Assembly: GCA_902490445.1 (NCBI GenBank) | Contig: CABUDZ010000026.1 | Coordinates: forward strand, 1 to 23,349 | DNA from: an uncultured Collinsella sp. | GTDB taxonomy: Bacteria > Actinomycetota > Coriobacteriia > Coriobacteriales > Coriobacteriaceae | Direction of reading: 5' to 3' | Length of the DNA: 23,349 bases | Part shown: positions 20,739 to 23,349 of the stretch, piece by piece | Position numbering within the stretch: the stretch's first letter is position 1 | How the letters are laid out: each line of letters opens with the position of its first letter | Translations under genes and position numbers: made by a program | Notes under the pieces: model-generated | Told to the model about the DNA's origin: nothing | The model's database searches: none | Seen by the model: only the letters and a program-made list of their open reading frames with translations

Positions 20739-23267
20739 ATGGCTAAAACACTGGGAACGCCGTGGCAAAAACTGGGACATGAGGTTCCCGCTTCCGAGCT
20801 CGAGGGTGTCGACCTGTATTGGCGCGCCTCGAACTACCTGTCCGTCGGCCAGATTTACCTTCGCTCCAACCCGCTGATGCGCAGCGACTTTGTCGACGAG
20901 AAGACCGGCGAGACGCGCGATTTTGGTCGTCCGGACGTTAAGCACCGTCTGGTCGGTCACTGGGGCACCACGCCCGGCATCAACTTCCTGTTCGGTCATG
21001 TCAACCGCCTCATCGCCGATCACAACCAGAACGCCATTTTCTTGATGGGCCCGGGCCACGGTGGCCCCGCAGGCACCGCCCAGTCGCTGCTCGATGGCAC
21101 CTACCGTGAGATCCGCCCCGACATCACCAATGACGAGGCCGGCCTGCAGAAGTTCTTCCGCCAGTTCTCCTATCCCGGCGGCATCCCGAGCCACTTTGCG
21201 CCCGAGACGCCCGGTTCCATCCACGAGGGCGGCGAGCTCGGCTACACGCTCGGCCACGCCTACGGCGCCGTCATGGACAACCCGAGCCTGCTGGCCGTGG
21301 CCGTGGTGGGCGACGGCGAGTCCGAGACCGGTCCGCTTGCGACCTCTTGGCAGTCCAACAAGCTCGTGAACCCGGCAACCGACGGTATCGTCCTGCCGAT
21401 CCTGCACCTCAACGGCTACAAGATCGCCAACCCCACCATCCTCGCCCGCGTGTCCGACGAGGAGCTCACCAAGTTCTTTGAGGGTATGGGCTACAAGCCG
21501 CACTTCTTTGTCGCTGGCTTTGACGACGAGAGTCACGCGAGCATCCATGAGCGTTTCGCCGCCCTGTTTGAGCAGGTCTTTGACGAGATTTGCGACATCA
21601 AGGCCACCGCTCAGGCCCAGGCAGCCGCGGGCGAGACCGTGGTCCGCCCGGCCTATCCCATGATCGTGTTCCGTACGCCCAAGGGCTGGACTTGCCCCAA
21701 GCACATCGACGGCAAGAAGACCGAGGACTCCTGGCGCGCGCATCAGGTGCCGCTGGCGAGCGCCAAGGACACCCACGAGCACTTCCGCGTGCTACGCGAG
21801 TGGCTGCGCTCCTACAGGCCCGAGGAACTCTTTACGCCCGAGGGCCAGGTGCGCCCCGAGGTGACGGCCTTTATGCCGACCGGCGAGCTGCGCATCGGCG
21901 CCAACCCCAATGCAAACGGCGGCAAGGTGCGCCGCGAGCTCGAACTGCCCGATATCCACGCCCACGAGATCCCCGTCGCCGAGAAGGGTCACGGCTGGGG
22001 CTCCACCGAGGCCGTCCGCGTCTTTGGCGAGTACACTGCCGACGTCCTGGCCAAGAACATGGACGACTTCCGCATCTTCGGTCCCGACGAGACCGCGTCT
22101 AACCGCCTGCAGGCTGCCTACAAGGTGACCAAGAAGCAGTGGGATGCCGGCTTCTACGAGGACGAGGCCAACGACGAGCTGCTGGCAGGCTCCGGTAAGG
22201 TTGTCGAGCAGCTTTCCGAGCACCAGTGCGAGGGCTTCCTCGAGGCCTACGTGCTCACCGGCCGCTCCGGCGTGTGGAGCTCCTACGAGAGCTTTGTCCA
22301 TGTGGTCGACTCCATGGTCAACCAGCACTGCAAGTGGCTCGAGGCTACCAAGCGCGAGATTCCGTGGCGTGCTCCCATTAGCGGCCTTAACATTTTGCTG
22401 TCGAGCCATGTCTGGCGCCAGGACCACAACGGATTCTCGCACCAGGACCCCGGCTTTATCGACCTGCTGCTCAACAAGGCCAACGACACGCACATCGTGA
22501 ATGCCTACTATCCGGCCGACGCTAACATGGCCCTTGCCGTGGCCGAGCGCGTCTACCAGTCCACCGACTGCGTCAACGCCATCTTCTGCGGCAAGCAGCC
22601 CGCCCCGACCTTCCAGACGGTCGACGAGGCAAAGGCCGAGCTCGCCGAGGGCGTCGCGACCTGGAAGTGGGCATCGACCGCTGGCTCACTCGCCGAGGCC
22701 GACGTCGTGGTTGCGACCTGCGGTGACGTGCCGACGCTCGAGGCTCTGGCCGCAACCGATATGCTGCGCGAGCTAGGCATTAAGGTGTGGTTCGTCAACG
22801 TGGTTGATCTGCTCAAGATCCAGAACGTCTGCGAGAACGACCAGGCCATCAGCGATGAACGCTGGGCTGAGCTGTTCGGCTGCGGCGAGAAGCCCGTGCT
22901 CTTCGCATTCCACGCCTATGCCGGCACGATCCGCCGTCTGATTTGGAACCGTCCCGGCCACGACGCCTTCCGCGTCCACGGTTACGAGGAGAAGGGCTCC
23001 ACGACCACGCCGTTCGACATGCTGCGCCTGAACAACATGGACCGCTGGGCCCTGGCCGCCGACGTGCTGCGCATGGTCGACGCCGATAAGTTCGCCGAGC
23101 AGATTGATGAGTGGGAGGCCTTCCGCACCGAGGCCTTTGAGTTCGCGTGCGACGAGGGCTTCGATCATCCGGCCTTTACCGACTGGGTCTGGCCCGACGC
23201 CGCAGCCGCAACCGCTGCCGACGGCGCACTCTCCGCAACGCAGCTAACTGCCGGCGACAACGAGTAG
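20739..23267 (+). CDS. xfp: Xylulose-5-phosphate/fructose-6-phosphate phosphoketolase
   Basis: An 842-residue thiamine-diphosphate enzyme that splits xylulose-5-P (and often fructose-6-P) with phosphate into acetyl-phosphate plus a triose or tetrose phosphate, bypassing part of glycolysis. Family signatures: GPGHGGP (104-110), EGGELGYTLGHAYGA (163-177) and the cofactor motif GDGESETGP...N (191-199, Asn225). The length is slightly above the usual ~800, with a short Ala-rich tail. Substrate preference between X5P and F6P cannot be read from sequence. AAGGGA precedes the ATG. Codon bias is strong, consistent with high expression. Two LacI-type operators lie about 70-100 bp upstream. No terminator is visible before the window ends. 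Confidence 0.95.
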   Translation: MAKTLGTPWQKLGHEVPASELEGVDLYWRASNYLSVGQIYLRSNPLMRSDFVDEKTGETRDFGRPDVKHRLVGHWGTTPGINFLFGHVNRLIADHNQNAIFLMGPGHGGPAGTAQSLLDGTYREIRPDITNDEAGLQKFFRQFSYPGGIPSHFAPETPGSIHEGGELGYTLGHAYGAVMDNPSLLAVAVVGDGESETGPLATSWQSNKLVNPATDGIVLPILHLNGYKIANPTILARVSDEELTKFFEGMGYKPHFFVAGFDDESHASIHERFAALFEQVFDEICDIKATAQAQAAAGETVVRPAYPMIVFRTPKGWTCPKHIDGKKTEDSWRAHQVPLASAKDTHEHFRVLREWLRSYRPEELFTPEGQVRPEVTAFMPTGELRIGANPNANGGKVRRELELPDIHAHEIPVAEKGHGWGSTEAVRVFGEYTADVLAKNMDDFRIFGPDETASNRLQAAYKVTKKQWDAGFYEDEANDELLAGSGKVVEQLSEHQCEGFLEAYVLTGRSGVWSSYESFVHVVDSMVNQHCKWLEATKREIPWRAPISGLNILLSSHVWRQDHNGFSHQDPGFIDLLLNKANDTHIVNAYYPADANMALAVAERVYQSTDCVNAIFCGKQPAPTFQTVDEAKAELAEGVATWKWASTAGSLAEADVVVATCGDVPTLEALAATDMLRELGIKVWFVNVVDLLKIQNVCENDQAISDERWAELFGCGEKPVLFAFHAYAGTIRRLIWNRPGHDAFRVHGYEEKGSTTTPFDMLRLNNMDRWALAADVLRMVDADKFAEQIDEWEAFRTEAFEFACDEGFDHPAFTDWVWPDAAAATAADGALSATQLTAGDNE

Positions 23268-23324
23268 GTAGGCATCCGGGACGGTCTCGCGCTGGGGCCG
23301 CCTCCGGGCTGGTGCCCTTCCTCG

Positions 23325-23349
23325 GAGAAGTGGGCTTCGCGAACTTCTC
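23325..23349. other. Hairpin at the right edge
   Basis: GAGAAGT (23325-23331) and ACTTCTC (23343-23349) are perfect inverted copies around GGGCTTCGCGA. The window ends at the right arm, so I cannot tell whether a T tract follows and makes it the phosphoketolase terminator. Confidence 0.4.

Overview
The window is chromosomal DNA of a GC-rich gut actinobacterium. Codon use, twin-arginine lipoproteins, the short palindromic intergenic repeats and the gene set (bifid-shunt-type phosphoketolase, plant-type glycogen phosphorylase, MsmK-type sugar ABC transporter, alpha-glucoside PTS) all fit the Coriobacteriia, most likely Collinsella or a close relative. That assignment is inferred from protein and repeat style, without a database search.

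Layout. 1-600: no protein gene; an inverted repeat built on a GGGGACGTTCCT core and two copies of a tRNA-like 36-nt repeat. 608-679 (-): tRNA-Gln(UUG) with its terminator. 718-1623 (-): double peptidoglycan-binding-domain protein. 1763-2788 (-): polyprenyl diphosphate synthase. 2905-5355 (-): one polypeptide joining PTS EIIC, EIIB and a HAD phosphatase. 5580-6299 (+), divergent from it: a TreR-like GntR/HutC regulator. 6606-10971 (+): complete sugar ABC importer (lipoprotein, two permeases, ATPase). 10972-11426: convergent gap with three tandem palindromic repeat units between two terminators. 11427-15328 (-): malQ then glgP. 15550-16611 (-): galE. 16880-18085 (+): secreted coiled-coil cell-wall hydrolase. 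18094-18224: large cruciform-type repeat. 18303-19265 (-): murB. 19331-19396: second H-T-H-T'-H' palindrome. 19506-20534 (+): LacI-family regulator. 20739-23267 (+): phosphoketolase.

How the genes work together. The centre is an alpha-glucan/alpha-glucoside utilisation region. The ABC importer would bring in oligosaccharides, which MalQ and GlgP convert to glucose and glucose-1-phosphate. The PTS fusion would bring in a phosphorylated alpha-glucoside that its own HAD domain might dephosphorylate. Copies of GTTTAAACAA or a close variant, matching the HutC-subfamily operator consensus GTNTANAC, lie upstream of the PTS gene, the GntR gene, the ABC lipoprotein gene and malQ, so the GntR protein may control all of them. 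Phosphoketolase downstream would split fructose-6-P/xylulose-5-P to acetyl-phosphate; two TAAAACGTTTT-type operators in front of it suggest control by the adjacent LacI protein.

Most noteworthy: the EIIC-EIIB-HAD fusion, the shared HutC-type operator set, and several distinct families of palindromic intergenic repeats, two of which share the same unusual internal order.
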